64,000 nucleotides of DNA from Desmonostoc muscorum LEGE 12446 (GTDB lineage Bacteria; Cyanobacteriota; Cyanobacteriia; Cyanobacteriales; Nostocaceae): the NCBI RefSeq assembly GCF_015207005.2, contig NZ_JADEXS020000001.1, forward strand, positions 6,223,001-6,287,000, given 5' to 3'. Below are positions 9,053-17,962 of this stretch, one piece after another. Under the pieces are notes generated by a model. It ran no database searches and was not told the DNA's origin. It saw nothing but the letters and a program-made list of their open reading frames with translations. The position numbers were made by a program, and so were the translations under genes. Position 1 is the stretch's first letter, and every line of letters starts with the position of its first letter.

Positions 9053-10093
9053 CTAATTCCGATAACTACCTTGCAATATCATATTGGAGTCCCAAGTATA
9101 CAACCCGATTTGGTCGGGAACCTTAGAGAATCTCCCTGTCCGATAGCCTCTAGATAATTCATTCAGCACCTTATTTTTGATCTCTCGGAGTTCCTGAGAA
9201 TTTATTTCTCCGTAAATTCCGGCGATTACTTCAGCCACGGTGAAAACTTTACCTGGATTTTGTTCAAAAAGAGAAGTGAGGGCATCAATCAAGAATTGGC
9301 CGTCAAAAGCTTTGAGCATTGGTACTGTTTTTGTCTTGGGAGGTACGAAAGGTTTCTTCTTTTTGTTTTTGATACTCCTAGAAGCACCATTGCCATTGTT
9401 TGGGGCGACTAAACTTAAATCCAGAGTGTAACAACCGGGTTCTTCGGGAATAATTACCCAGTAGCTTCTTTCTCTGCCTTGGGTGAGGGAAGATTGAACT
9501 CTACCTTTAACTACTCTAAACAGATTAGAATCTAACTCTCCATAAAGCGATCGCACAATGAAATCGATATGACACACAGTACCTGCCTGTTCTTGCAATA
9601 GCTGTTTTATGGCTTCCATTCGAGACAGAGATTGATACTGGGGTAGCATGGGGATTTCCGGCACCTTAGCTGAGTTATCGTTGTTCTCTGGAAGTGCCTG
9701 TATATCTGGGGATGTACTTCGAGTTTGACTTGTTTTTGTATCAACAGCAGCAAAGGAAGTATCAATTTCAATGTCGTCTGAGTCTTTTAGTTCTGACTCT
9801 ATAGACTCCACCAAGTTGATTTGGGAGATGTCATCATGGGCTGACAAAAACCGCAGAGAGGCTTCTGGGGAAGAAGTGGAGGTTTCGTCAACTGCCTTCA
9901 GTCTTGATATATGCTTGTTGCCATCAGAGAAAGACCAGGTAGATAACAACGCTTCTACATGATCGAGTTGCGATCGCGCTTGCACAAATAAGCGTTCATA
10001 CTCTTCTGTAAGGCGAGCATAATAGTCTCGTAATTCCAACAGTGGCGAGAGAAATGTGCCCGGAGGTGGTTCTAGTTGTCCCTTTGAATTCAT
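9053..10093 (-). CDS. Protein with duplicated winged-helix-like domain, unknown function
   Basis: A 346-residue protein. Residues 15-60 are helical, probably coiled coil (LLELRDYYARLTEEYERLF). Residues 60-150 are acidic and disordered. Residues 157-226 and 266-335 are two copies of one domain: EAIKQLLQEQAGTVCHIDFI / IDALTSLFEQNPGKVFTVAE, then SLYGELD / GIYGEIN, then GCYTLDL / GLYTWD. The pattern is reminiscent of helix-turn-helix (HARE-HTH-like) folds. A lysine-rich linker (KNKKKKPF, about 242-249) separates them. It follows a zinc-ribbon gene by 10 bp on the same strand, so the two are probably co-transcribed. DNA or RNA binding is inferred, not shown. Confidence 0.6.
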   Translation of the reverse strand: MNSKGQLEPPPGTFLSPLLELRDYYARLTEEYERLFVQARSQLDHVEALLSTWSFSDGNKHISRLKAVDETSTSSPEASLRFLSAHDDISQINLVESIESELKDSDDIEIDTSFAAVDTKTSQTRSTSPDIQALPENNDNSAKVPEIPMLPQYQSLSRMEAIKQLLQEQAGTVCHIDFIVRSLYGELDSNLFRVVKGRVQSSLTQGRERSYWVIIPEEPGCYTLDLSLVAPNNGNGASRSIKNKKKKPFVPPKTKTVPMLKAFDGQFLIDALTSLFEQNPGKVFTVAEVIAGIYGEINSQELREIKNKVLNELSRGYRTGRFSKVPDQIGLYTWDSNMILQGSYRN

Positions 10094-10103
10094 AGCGCTT
10101 TAA

Positions 10104-10349
10104 TCAATTTAAATCAGTATCACTTTTGTAAGACATTGGTCTGGGTTTAGCTTTGACAGATGCTGGCTGGGATTTCTTCGGCGGTTGAGGAGGGCGACAT
10201 CTCTCACAATATAAAGGTCGAGGTCCATAAGTCTCACGTTTTGTCAGATCGTTACACTCTTTACAGACAAACTGGAAAACACGAGTGTGAATCTCTCTTT
10301 TGTGCGCCCTGACAGTATATTCCCTAACATCAATGAATTTACTTGCCAT
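10104..10349 (-). CDS. Small zinc-ribbon protein
   Basis: An 81-residue protein ([20 protein letters not shown]). It has CKEC at about 29-32 and CERC at about 48-51, four cysteines spaced as a zinc ribbon, with an arginine/proline-rich tail. It begins a two-gene unit with the duplicated winged-helix-like protein 10 bp downstream. Such short ribbons in cyanobacteria often accompany nucleic-acid-binding proteins. The function is unknown. The ribosome site is weak. Confidence 0.6.
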   Translation of the reverse strand: MASKFIDVREYTVRAHKREIHTRVFQFVCKECNDLTKRETYGPRPLYCERCRPPQPPKKSQPASVKAKPRPMSYKSDTDLN

Positions 10350-10630
10350 AATAAGGAATCTTCAATTTGCTTCGTATCAATGTCCTATCAATATAGCTAT
10401 TCAAGCAAATCAAACTGCATCAGTGTGTGTTTATGTAGAAGTTTTATTCAAATCAGTGAATTTGATGCCAAGGACAAGGTGCGAATATTGCTTAGCAGCA
10501 AATTCAGAGTTAGCCTTGACTATCCCTTCAGCATATACCTGGTGATGAGCAAACACTATCACCATTCCTATAGTGCTTCATTTGAAAAACAATTCCTACT
10601 GCCTATAACTAGCTGCTTTTGCCTGACGTG
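10350..10630. other. Gene-free leader region of the zinc-ribbon gene
   Basis: No credible gene. Overlapping plus-strand frames are short, start inside the zinc-ribbon gene, and lack ribosome sites or recognisable domains. Confidence 0.4.
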
Positions 10631-10972
10631 ATGCACTTGCGATGCAGAATGTGTGGTCTTCAACTAAAGTATAATCCCTCTGAATAATGCCAGTGTTGTA
10701 AATCAAGTACTACATAATTCAGATAATCTCACCAAGAAAAGGCAAGCACGGACTCGTTTGGTTGGATAAGACTAGGCTTCCACAACAGTATCTTAAAGAC
10801 CTCAAAGGAGCTGCTTGAACAGACTGTAGAAATCTTACCAAAGTATTCGCACCTGAATTTTATTCGTAAAGATATAGACATAGGAGATTTTTGTCGGTTT
10901 CATCAGGCAAATTTACATAGATTGACAAATCAAGTTATTGGCAGTGTATTTAATTGCCCATTTTATTTATAA
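10631..10972 (+). pseudogene. Possible decayed gene with a zinc-ribbon start
   Basis: One frame reads MHLRCRMCGLQLKYNPSE, a stop, then CQCC, two more stops, and then stays open for about 80 codons (SFGWIRLGFHNS ... HRLTNQVIGSVF) to a stop at 10972. The order CxxC ... CxCC followed by a longer open stretch in the same frame suggests a decayed small gene. No family is recognised and chance is not excluded. Confidence 0.25.
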
Positions 10973-11031
10973 CCCTTCTTCCTTCTGATAGAGGATTATC
11001 GATCGAGGAAGCCATTTGTGTATAAGGAACA

Positions 11032-11058
11032 ACCGCCTCTTTAAAAATAAGAAGCGGT
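11032..11058 (-). terminator. Probable dnaK terminator
   Basis: A 10-bp stem with one G-T wobble (arms 11032-11041 and 11049-11058) and a 7-base AT loop, 60 bp past the dnaK stop. The T-run after the stem is weak. Confidence 0.5.
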
Positions 11059-11119
11059 GATTATCGCTTATTAAGGCATAACCAAAATGTAAAACCCTGA
11101 ATATTTAGTTGAGAGAAAA

Positions 11120-13000
11120 TTATTTGTTATCAACAAAATCGGCATCAATCACATCTTCAGTGCCCTGGCCTTGTTGTTCACCACTCGTGTTCCTGGCAGC
11201 TTGGGCGTAGACAGCGCTACCCATTTGCATTAAGGCTTGTTGTAACTCGCTAGATAGAGATTTAATGCGATCGCTATCATCTTGGTCAATAGCCCGTTGT
11301 AAATCATTTACTAGTGCTTCAATGCGAGAGCGATCGCTTACACTCACCTTGTCACCCAAGTCTTGCAGCTGTTTCTGGGTTTGATAGATTAGTGAATCTG
11401 CTAGATTCTTGGTATCAATTTGTTCGCGGCGTTTCCGGTCTTCTTCAGCGTGAGCATCTGCATCGCTTACCATACGCTCCACATCCCGCTTATCAAGGGT
11501 AGAAGCACCTGTAATAGAAATCGACTGCTGTTTACCCGTAGCTCGGTCTTGGGCTGTGACTGAAAGAATACCATTGGCATCAATATCGAAGGTAACTTCG
11601 ATTTGCGGTACACCTCTAGGTGCTGGTGGAATGCCATCAAGGCGGAATGTACCCAAACTCTTGTTATGTGTGGCTAATTCCCGCTCACCTTGGAGAACGT
11701 GAATTTCTACATTTGTTTGACCATCTGCTGCCGTCGAGAAAATTTCCGATTTTTTCACAGGGATAGTAGTGTTGCGGGTAATAATCTTAGTCATTACGCC
11801 GCCAAGGGTTTCCACACCCAAAGACAAAGGCGTAACATCCAGCAAGAGAATATCTTTAACTTCACCTGCTAAGACACCTGCTTGAATAGCTGCACCAACG
11901 GCTACAACTTCATCAGGGTTGACGCCTTGATTAGGTTCTTTCCCCGTCATCCGCTGCACCAAGTCTTGAACAGCGGGAATACGAGTGGAACCACCGACTA
12001 ATACAACTTCATCAATTTCGGCGTTGGTAAATTTGGCGTCTTCCAGTGCTTGTTTTACTGGCTTGCGACAGCGGTCTAGGAGATCCGAAGTCATCTCTTC
12101 AAATTTAGCCCGCGTCAGGGTCATATCCAGGTGTTTTGGTCCTTCTTGAGTGGCAGTGATGAAGGGGAGATTGATATTGGTTTGAGTCGCACTTGAAAGT
12201 TCAATTTTGGCTTTTTCGGCTGCTTCTGTCAATCTTTGTAAGGCTTGCTTATCTTTACGTAAGTCAATACCTTCATTGCGTTGAAATTCAAAAGCCAACC
12301 AATCCACAATCTTTTTATCAAAATCATCACCACCCAAGTGGGTATCACCGCTGGTAGATTTGACTTCAAATACTCCCTCACCCACTTCCAAGATAGAAAC
12401 GTCAAATGTTCCACCACCAAGGTCAAAGACCAAAATGGTCTCATTCTGCTTTTTATCTAAACCGTAGGCCAAGGCTGCTGCCGTAGGTTCGTTAATAATC
12501 CGGAGAACTTCTACACCTGCAATTTTTCCAGCATCTTTGGTGGCTTGCCGTTGGGAGTCATTGAAATAAGCAGGAACCGTAATTACTGCTTGAGTAACTT
12601 TTTCTCCCAAATATTTGCTTGCATCATCAACTAACTTCCGCAGGACTTGGGCAGAAATTTCTTCGGGAGCAAATTGTTTTTTGGCTGCGGGACAGTCAAG
12701 TTTGACATTACCGTTGCTGTCGCGCAAAATTTTGTAAGAAACTTCTGTAGCTTCATGGGTAACTTCATCGAATTTGCGCCCAATAAAGCGTTTAACAGAA
12801 TAAAAGGTATTTTCTGGGTTCATCACTGCTTGGCGTCTAGCAATTTGACCCACCAAGCGTTCGCCCGTTTTGGTATAAGCCACAACTGAAGGAGTGATGC
12901 GTTGTCCTTCAGCGTTAGCAATTACCATCGGCTGCCCACCTTCTATCACGGCAACACAAGAGTTCGTAGTTCCTAAATCAATTCCAACTACTTTAGCCAT
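11120..13000 (-). CDS. dnaK: Chaperone DnaK (Hsp70)
   Basis: The start is at the ATG of [18 protein letters not shown] because GAGGAAGG stands 7 bp before it; a longer frame to 13093 is repeat-derived. This gives 626 residues, standard for Hsp70. The ATPase domain carries [39 protein letters not shown] and [11 protein letters not shown]. The linker [19 protein letters not shown] leads into the substrate domain, and the C-terminus ends [12 protein letters not shown], the co-chaperone motif. The complete EDVIDADF tail and length fit the housekeeping DnaK2 type of cyanobacteria, though DnaK1/3 cannot be wholly excluded. hsp20 lies just upstream on the same strand. Confidence 0.96.
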   Translation of the reverse strand: MAKVVGIDLGTTNSCVAVIEGGQPMVIANAEGQRITPSVVAYTKTGERLVGQIARRQAVMNPENTFYSVKRFIGRKFDEVTHEATEVSYKILRDSNGNVKLDCPAAKKQFAPEEISAQVLRKLVDDASKYLGEKVTQAVITVPAYFNDSQRQATKDAGKIAGVEVLRIINEPTAAALAYGLDKKQNETILVFDLGGGTFDVSILEVGEGVFEVKSTSGDTHLGGDDFDKKIVDWLAFEFQRNEGIDLRKDKQALQRLTEAAEKAKIELSSATQTNINLPFITATQEGPKHLDMTLTRAKFEEMTSDLLDRCRKPVKQALEDAKFTNAEIDEVVLVGGSTRIPAVQDLVQRMTGKEPNQGVNPDEVVAVGAAIQAGVLAGEVKDILLLDVTPLSLGVETLGGVMTKIITRNTTIPVKKSEIFSTAADGQTNVEIHVLQGERELATHNKSLGTFRLDGIPPAPRGVPQIEVTFDIDANGILSVTAQDRATGKQQSISITGASTLDKRDVERMVSDADAHAEEDRKRREQIDTKNLADSLIYQTQKQLQDLGDKVSVSDRSRIEALVNDLQRAIDQDDSDRIKSLSSELQQALMQMGSAVYAQAARNTSGEQQGQGTEDVIDADFVDNK

Positions 13001-13031
13001 ATAACCTTCCTCTTTAGCACCTGAGGAAAAA

Positions 13032-13177
13032 AGGGATTGGGGATTGGGGATTGGGTACTGGGGATTGGGTATTGGGCATTGGGCATTGGGCATTGGGGAT
13101 TGAAAGTTTACCCGTTATCAAGTCCCCAGTCCCTAGTCCCCAGTCCCCAGTCCCTAGTCCCCAGTCCCCAATCCCTA
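13032..13177. repeat. G-rich minisatellite between dnaK and hsp20
   Basis: Repeats of GGGGATTGGGTATTGGGCAT on the left and CCCCAGTCCCTAGTCCCC on the right, able to fold back. It lies in the short gap between two heat-shock genes and could end the hsp20 transcript. Confidence 0.8.
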
Positions 13178-13185
13178 ACGTTGAA

Positions 13186-13680
13186 TCAACCGATGTTAAC
13201 TTTGACAGCTTTGCGTTTTTCTGACTCAGCTTTCGGCAAAGTTAAGTGGAGAAGACCATTTTTGTATTCAGCTCGTACTTTGTCGTTTTGAACTTGGGAA
13301 GGTAACGGAATTACGCGATGGAATTTGCCATAACGAAATTCAGAGCGAGTGACGCCGTTTTCTTCAGTCCTGGTTTCAGTCTTGCGCTCACCGCTAATGG
13401 AAATTGATTCGGGAGTCGCTTCTACGTTTATATCTTTTGGTTCCAAACCAGGTACTTCTAGTCTCAAGTTGATTGCATCATCAGTTTCTTCTATTTCTAC
13501 GGCAGGAATGAAGGTGAATCCAGTCCTTTCACCACCGTCGGTTGGTATTAATCTGTCAAACAAGCGATTCATTTGCCGCTGTAAGGTGTCAATTTCTCGG
13601 AATGGTTCCCAGCGTTCACTGTCCCGGAATGGTTCTAAGCGTTCAATATCCCGGAATGGGTCCCAACGAATGAGTGCCAT
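13186..13680 (-). CDS. hspA: Small heat-shock protein Hsp20 (alpha-crystallin family)
   Basis: The start is at MALIRWDPF, three codons inside the longest frame, because AGAGG stands 8 bp upstream. The alpha-crystallin domain runs from about FIPAVEIEETDDAI to YKNGLLHLTLPKAE, including VPGLEPKDINVEA and the G-L-hydrophobic beta-9 motif. The N-terminal arm is unusual: a PFRD-type unit is repeated three times (WDPFRDIER, LEPFRDSER, WEPFREID). It is an ATP-independent holdase for denatured proteins and thylakoid membranes. The mRNA leader can hide the ribosome site (see the thermometer entry). Confidence 0.93.
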   Translation of the reverse strand: MALIRWDPFRDIERLEPFRDSERWEPFREIDTLQRQMNRLFDRLIPTDGGERTGFTFIPAVEIEETDDAINLRLEVPGLEPKDINVEATPESISISGERKTETRTEENGVTRSEFRYGKFHRVIPLPSQVQNDKVRAEYKNGLLHLTLPKAESEKRKAVKVNIG

Positions 13681-13719
13681 AACTATCACCTCTAAGATGA
13701 ACTATCTAGTCTTAGGAGG
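13681..13719 (-). promoter_or_regulatory. Candidate RNA thermometer over hsp20 ribosome site
   Basis: On the minus strand CCTCCTAAGA (13719-13710) pairs with TCTTAGAGG (13697-13689) through 9 base pairs and one bulged C, with a 12-base loop. The 3' arm contains the GAGG ribosome site 8 bases before the ATG, so the site is closed at low temperature. Short hairpin thermometers on hsp17/hspA are established in Synechocystis and Anabaena. Confidence 0.65.
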
Positions 13720-13753
13720 CTCAATCTCAAGCTTTCTACCTTGCGAACACCTG

Positions 13754-13782
13754 ATATAATACGTTTGTCGAGCAATCTTCAA
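13754..13782 (-). promoter_or_regulatory. Possible sigma70-type promoter of hsp20
   Basis: TTGAAG and TTATAT separated by 17 bp on the minus strand, about 70 bp before the start codon. A 24-bp near-repeat (13718-13741 and 13792-13815) flanks it on both sides. Confidence 0.35.
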
Positions 13783-14036
13783 ATTTCACTAAGCTCAATC
13801 TCAAGCTTCCTACCTATCACACTAGATCGGGATTCAACTTGAGTAGGTTCGGTTTTATAGTCAAGAGCGATCGCAATAACCGTACCTTTTGAGAGTTCAC
13901 AAAAAATCGGATTTACCCATCAGCAACACAAAATAAAAAGTTGTTAGTAGTCAATGGGAATCAGAAAAACACTGAATCAATGACAACTAACAACTAATTG
14001 ACAAAACCATTTTATATCGCAGTCAGTTTTGTAGCT

Positions 14037-15512
14037 CTACTGCTGACTTGGTGCAGCGGGTTGCGATTGAGGTTGGCGTAAACGGCGCAAAGATTCCCGC
14101 AATTTGTTTTGGCTTGTGCTTTCTCTTCGCCTCCGTCGATTTGTGCTTGCTTGTGGTTTTTGTGATGAATTACTACCCGCTCGTTGACTACGAATGCGGC
14201 GTAGAGACTCTCTTGCACTTCCTTGAGAGCTACTTGTCCTTGTTTGGGATGATGAACTTGTGGCAGTATTTTCGACTCTCTGACGACGTAGGCGGCGACT
14301 AAATCCCGATTCTGTCGGTCTTGTGGCTGTAGCTTCATTAGATGGTGTAAACTCTCGCCGCCTGCGTCTTGAAGTTCCTTCTGTGGTATTGGAGTTGGAT
14401 GCTGCCTGTTGGGTTCTTTGTTCTGCTTGTCTTTGTCTATTCCGTTCTTGAACTTGGCGGTGTCGCTGTGAACCTTTTATGGCAAATTCAGTGGCGATGG
14501 ATACTCCTTGTCTGCCTCCTTCTGCGGGTTTTAATTTCCAGTCACGCGCTTGTCTCAAGGTTTCTTGATCCAAATCGCGGTTTCCACTGGAGCGAGCAAT
14601 CCGCACGTTAGTAACATTACCTTGTGCATCAGTATCAACAGCTACTTCTACTCTCCCTTCTACCCCTCGCCGTCTTGCTGCCTCAGGATACTTGGCATTG
14701 CATTCGCGGCAGGCTGCACGACCATTACCATTACCTGAAGTGTTAATTTTTGGAGGTGTTGGGACTGTTGGCGCTACTGCTACCGGACGGTTTCCTGTTT
14801 GATTGCCAATTCCACTGCCAGTGCCGCTACCAGTGCCGCTACCAGTGCCGCTACCAATTCCACTGCCAGTGCCACTACCAATTCCACTGCCAGTGCCACT
14901 GCCAGTGCCACTACCAATGCCGCTACCAGTGCCAGTGCCAGTTCCACTGCCAACACCACCGCCAGTGCCAGTGCCAGTTCCTCCGCCAGTGCCAGTACCG
15001 CTGCTTGTACCTACAGCAATACCACTACCTGAGCCTAAACCAACACCTGAGCCGCCACCACCACCACCACCGCCACCACCGCCTCCGGATAGAGGCGAAG
15101 CTGGAATGGGTGCAGATTTCACAGGAGCTTCTGGCTTGGTAGGGATTGCTTTTGGCGGCGTATTTGTCGGCTGTGGCTTCTGGGCAACTGCCGTAATCTG
15201 TTCAAATTCCTGCTCAACTTTTTCTGCTGGCGGAGTTTCTATAGACTGTTTTTGTACAATTTCTGGTTCTTTTTTGATTTCTTCTGGAATTTCTTCAAGT
15301 GGTTTTTCTGGTTCGGCAGTCGGAGCATCAACGATCGCCACCTCTATTGGTCGATCGTTCTCTTCAGGCATTCTTGTCAAATAATTACTTACGCCTGAAG
15401 ACAATACGCCCAAATGCAGCGCCAGTGAGCCTATCAGACTGTAAGCCAGAAAAGACTTGAGAGCCTCAACTTCTTTGGAACGTTGCTTGACAGTAATACC
15501 GGAAAAGCTCAT
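14037..15512 (-). CDS. tonB: TonB-like energy transducer with glycine-rich linker and C-terminal extension
   Basis: A 491-residue protein. An N-terminal membrane anchor (FLAYSLIGSLALHLGVL, about 20-36) is followed by a proline/glutamate region (EKPLEEIPEEIKKEPE), then about 95 residues of GSG/GTG repeats (141-237). A TonB C-terminal domain follows at about 269-346 (KYPEAARRRGVEGRVEVAV, TLRQARDWKLKPA). TonB carries proton-motive energy from ExbBD to outer-membrane receptors for siderophores and similar ligands. Oddly, the TonB domain is not last: about 145 residues rich in R, Q, S and T follow. The gene is divergent from exbB-exbD, so the three make one transport complex. Confidence 0.85.
   Translation of the reverse strand: MSFSGITVKQRSKEVEALKSFLAYSLIGSLALHLGVLSSGVSNYLTRMPEENDRPIEVAIVDAPTAEPEKPLEEIPEEIKKEPEIVQKQSIETPPAEKVEQEFEQITAVAQKPQPTNTPPKAIPTKPEAPVKSAPIPASPLSGGGGGGGGGGGGSGVGLGSGSGIAVGTSSGTGTGGGTGTGTGGGVGSGTGTGTGSGIGSGTGSGTGSGIGSGTGSGIGSGTGSGTGSGTGSGIGNQTGNRPVAVAPTVPTPPKINTSGNGNGRAACRECNAKYPEAARRRGVEGRVEVAVDTDAQGNVTNVRIARSSGNRDLDQETLRQARDWKLKPAEGGRQGVSIATEFAIKGSQRHRQVQERNRQRQAEQRTQQAASNSNTTEGTSRRRRREFTPSNEATATRPTESGFSRRLRRQRVENTATSSSSQTRTSSSQGSARESLRRIRSQRAGSNSSQKPQASTNRRRRRESTSQNKLRESLRRLRQPQSQPAAPSQQ
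14800..15090 (-). repeat. Glycine-codon tandem repeat in tonB
   Basis: Iterated six-base GGNAGT/GGCACT-type units, seen on the plus strand as CAGTGCCACTACCA variants, encode the GSGTGSG linker. The low-complexity DNA opens long antisense frames that are not genes. Confidence 0.85.
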
Positions 15513-15875
15513 AGCTATTGCTACCTATTCTCACTAATTTAGTCATCTTAGAATGCACGGTTACAAATATCAAGCAAAAAATTAAAATTATTTGAGGTAG
15601 TTTTATGTAACCCGACATTAGCCAAAACATCTTGGAAAACTATCAATATCACGATTTATAAACAAAATAAATTTTTGTTTTGATAAAATTAATTTATGTA
15701 AAGTGAGCAAATTTATGTACGGGACTTACACAAGCAGCACATAAAGTAAATCAAAATCATCATGATTACATTTGAAAAAATTATCATTATATTTTAAATT
15801 TTATTGAGAAAAAGTTTCAACTTTTCTCTAGATTCTGCTAGTCTTACTGTGTGTTGTTGATGACGTTTAGAGAAG
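15513..15875. promoter_or_regulatory. Divergent tonB / exbB promoter region
   Basis: A 363-bp very AT-rich interval between the two divergent transcripts. It contains AT-rich stretches near 15655-15710 that could hold iron-regulator (Fur) sites, but no site is clear enough to define. Confidence 0.35.
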
Positions 15876-16529
15876 ATGGGTATTCAGAATTTGTTTGTAG
15901 CAGGCGGTGTGGTCATGTGGCCGCTGCTGGGATTTTCAGTATTGGGTGTGGCACTGATCATCGAGCGTATCAGGTTTTGGGTAAGGATCAATCAGCGTCA
16001 AAGCCGTGTGGTACGGGATGTGTTGAATCTTTATCGCCTCGATAATGTTGTCGGTGCAATGGATAAACTTCAGAAAAACGCAGATTTGCCACTCGCCCGG
16101 ATTTTTCTTGCAGCTTTAGAATTAGAGGAGCCAAATCCAGAGGAATTTCGTTTGGCATTGGAAAGTGAAGCGCAAGCTGAGATACCTGTGTTAAAACGTT
16201 TCCAAAACATGTTCGAGACAATCATTAGTCTGGCACCACTTTTGGGTCTTCTGGGCACAGTATTAGGATTGATAACTTCCTTTGCCTCCCTAAATCTTGG
16301 TGACGTGGGAGGTAGCAAAACCGCAAGTGTTACCGCCGGGATTAGTGAGGCTCTTGTATCTACAGCATCAGGATTGATTGTTGCCATATTCATACTCATG
16401 TTTGCCAATACCTTCCGGGGATTGTACCAGCGGCAAATCGCGCTAATTCAGGAGTATGGGGGACAACTAGAATTACTCTACCGCCGTCGCTATGAACGAG
16501 GAGAAAAAGCTTATGCGTCTACAAGATGA
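15876..16529 (+). CDS. exbB: ExbB / TolQ / MotA-family proton channel subunit
   Basis: A 217-residue inner-membrane protein with three membrane segments: WPLLGFSVLGVALIIERI near the N-terminus, and the conserved pair ISLAPLLGLLGTVLGLITSF and EALVSTASGLIVAIFILMFA. The second holds the LGTVLG and TASGL signatures of the MotA/TolQ/ExbB channel. It forms the pentameric channel of the TonB motor. The start codon overlaps nothing, but its end overlaps exbD by 17 bp from the chosen exbD start, so the two are coupled. Confidence 0.93.
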   Translation: MGIQNLFVAGGVVMWPLLGFSVLGVALIIERIRFWVRINQRQSRVVRDVLNLYRLDNVVGAMDKLQKNADLPLARIFLAALELEEPNPEEFRLALESEAQAEIPVLKRFQNMFETIISLAPLLGLLGTVLGLITSFASLNLGDVGGSKTASVTAGISEALVSTASGLIVAIFILMFANTFRGLYQRQIALIQEYGGQLELLYRRRYERGEKAYASTR

Positions 16530-16917
16530 ACCAGACATCCCAGCACAGATTAATATTGTCCCGATGATTGACGTGATTTTTGCAATTTTGACATTTTTTA
16601 TCATGTCAACTTTGTTTTTAACACGTTCAGAAGGTTTGCCTGTAAATTTACCGAAGGCAGCCACAGCAAAACAACAACAAGTCCCCTCCAAAATTACCAT
16701 CACAGTAGATGAACAAGGAGTAGTAAGCCTGAACCGCAAACCAGTTGCAGTTGATGATTTGACACAGCAAGTACGGACTTTAATTGGTTCTAACTCAGAA
16801 ATGTTAGTGATTATTAATGCTGATGAAAAAGTTGGTCACGGTAAAGTAGTGGCTGTGATGGATCGGGTACGTGAGGTTCCGGGGGCAAAATTAGCGATCG
16901 CCACTCAAAGACAATAG
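16513..16917 (+). CDS. exbD: ExbD / TolR-family subunit
   Basis: The start is at MRLQDEPDIPAQ because GAGGAG lies about 7 bp upstream; an ATG at 16492 would add seven residues. The protein (134 residues) has one membrane segment with the proton-carrying aspartate in NIVPMIDVIFAILTFFIM, then a periplasmic domain (KITITVDEQGVVSLN, MLVIINADEKVGHGKVV). It partners with ExbB in the TonB motor. Length and motif order are normal. Confidence 0.92.
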   Translation: MRLQDEPDIPAQINIVPMIDVIFAILTFFIMSTLFLTRSEGLPVNLPKAATAKQQQVPSKITITVDEQGVVSLNRKPVAVDDLTQQVRTLIGSNSEMLVIINADEKVGHGKVVAVMDRVREVPGAKLAIATQRQ

Positions 16918-17017
16918 GAAAAGGGGGGATGAGGGAGATGAGGGAGATAGTTTTTCACTTCTGACTTCTAACTCCCAACTCCTAACTCCTAACTCTTAAT
17001 GATTACCTGTGCGATAT

Positions 17018-17788
17018 TTACGACGCATTACGCCTGGGTATTTGCAATTCTTGAGATATAAGTTTAAGTAATGAATTTTGATGAGAGTGTATAAAAAAGT
17101 GATCACCGTCAAGCATTTGTAAAGAGAAAGTAGACATCGCCTGCTCTCGCCATGCTTGCAGAGATTCATGGCTAACTTCTTTGTCTTGCCAACCACCAAA
17201 TATACTAATGGGACAGTCTAGAGGCTGTTGTGGAGTATAAATATAAGTTTCTAGAACTGCAAAATCTGCCCGCAAAACAGGGAGGAAGATTTCCATCAGT
17301 TCTGGATTTTCTAGTACTGCTTTGGGTGTACCGTTGAGAGTGCGTAGTTCTTCGAGTAACTCCGGATCTGGTAAGACGTGCAAGGGTGGTTTTGTACGTG
17401 GGATTTGTGGGGCGCGGCGAGCAGATATGAAAAGGTGAAACGGTTTAAGATTATACTCTAAGCGCAGTAGACGAGTTAACTCGAAGCTAATTAATCCGCC
17501 CATGCTGTGACCGAAGAAGGCGAATGGTTTGTCTAAATATGGTAGAAGAACTGGAGCGATCGCTTTTACAAGAGCTTCTAACCGCGTGTAAGGTGGTAAA
17601 TTTATCTGTTTTCCCCGTCCAGGATATTCCACAGCACAAACTTCGACATTACGAGGTAGGCTATTAGACCATGTGCGAAAAATCATGGAGCTACCACCAG
17701 CGTAGGAGAAGCAGAATAAACGCAGATTTGCTTGGGGATTTGGTTGGGGACAGTTAATCCAAGAATTCAAGGTTGGTTTAGTTGTCAT
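17018..17788 (-). CDS. Type II thioesterase, alpha/beta hydrolase
   Basis: A 256-residue protein of the GrsT/SrfAD type, which removes wrong acyl groups from carrier domains of non-ribosomal peptide and polyketide synthases. The nucleophile is S95 in FFGHSMGG; the acid follows in the IFGGWQDKEV region and the base in DGDHFFIH. The N-terminal RLFCFSYAGGSS and EYPGRGKQ are family hallmarks. No synthase is nearby, so it probably acts in trans on a cluster elsewhere, or edits heterocyst-glycolipid or other carrier proteins. Confidence 0.88.
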   Translation of the reverse strand: MTTKPTLNSWINCPQPNPQANLRLFCFSYAGGSSMIFRTWSNSLPRNVEVCAVEYPGRGKQINLPPYTRLEALVKAIAPVLLPYLDKPFAFFGHSMGGLISFELTRLLRLEYNLKPFHLFISARRAPQIPRTKPPLHVLPDPELLEELRTLNGTPKAVLENPELMEIFLPVLRADFAVLETYIYTPQQPLDCPISIFGGWQDKEVSHESLQAWREQAMSTFSLQMLDGDHFFIHSHQNSLLKLISQELQIPRRNAS

Positions 17789-17841
17789 GATAGAACTTGT
17801 ATTAGCTGTTTTACCCTTTGTAGTTAATTGTGGGAATCTGG

Positions 17842-17882
17842 TTTATCAGAAAAATGGGTTTAAAACCCATTTTTCTGATAAA
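17842..17882. terminator. 41-bp near-perfect palindrome, probable terminator
   Basis: TTTATCAGAAAAATGGGTTT and its reverse complement meet at one central base. It lies between the globin gene end and the thioesterase start, both on the minus strand. T-rich ends on both sides suggest it could terminate in either direction. Confidence 0.6.
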
Positions 17883-17962
17883 TTTGTAGGGTAGCACAGC
17901 TGTGGTACCCTACCTTGCACTTGTGATGACGCAAAGTCTTGTATTTAAGAATGGACAAACTG

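Noticed and set aside
11120..13093. Longer DnaK starting at 13093
   Set aside because: The extra 31 residues come from the G-rich minisatellite; the GAGGAAGG site and family alignment place the start at 13000.
14803..15384. Proline-rich plus-strand protein opposite tonB
   Set aside because: Shadow of the Gly-Ser codon repeat of tonB; the tonB frame has clear domains.
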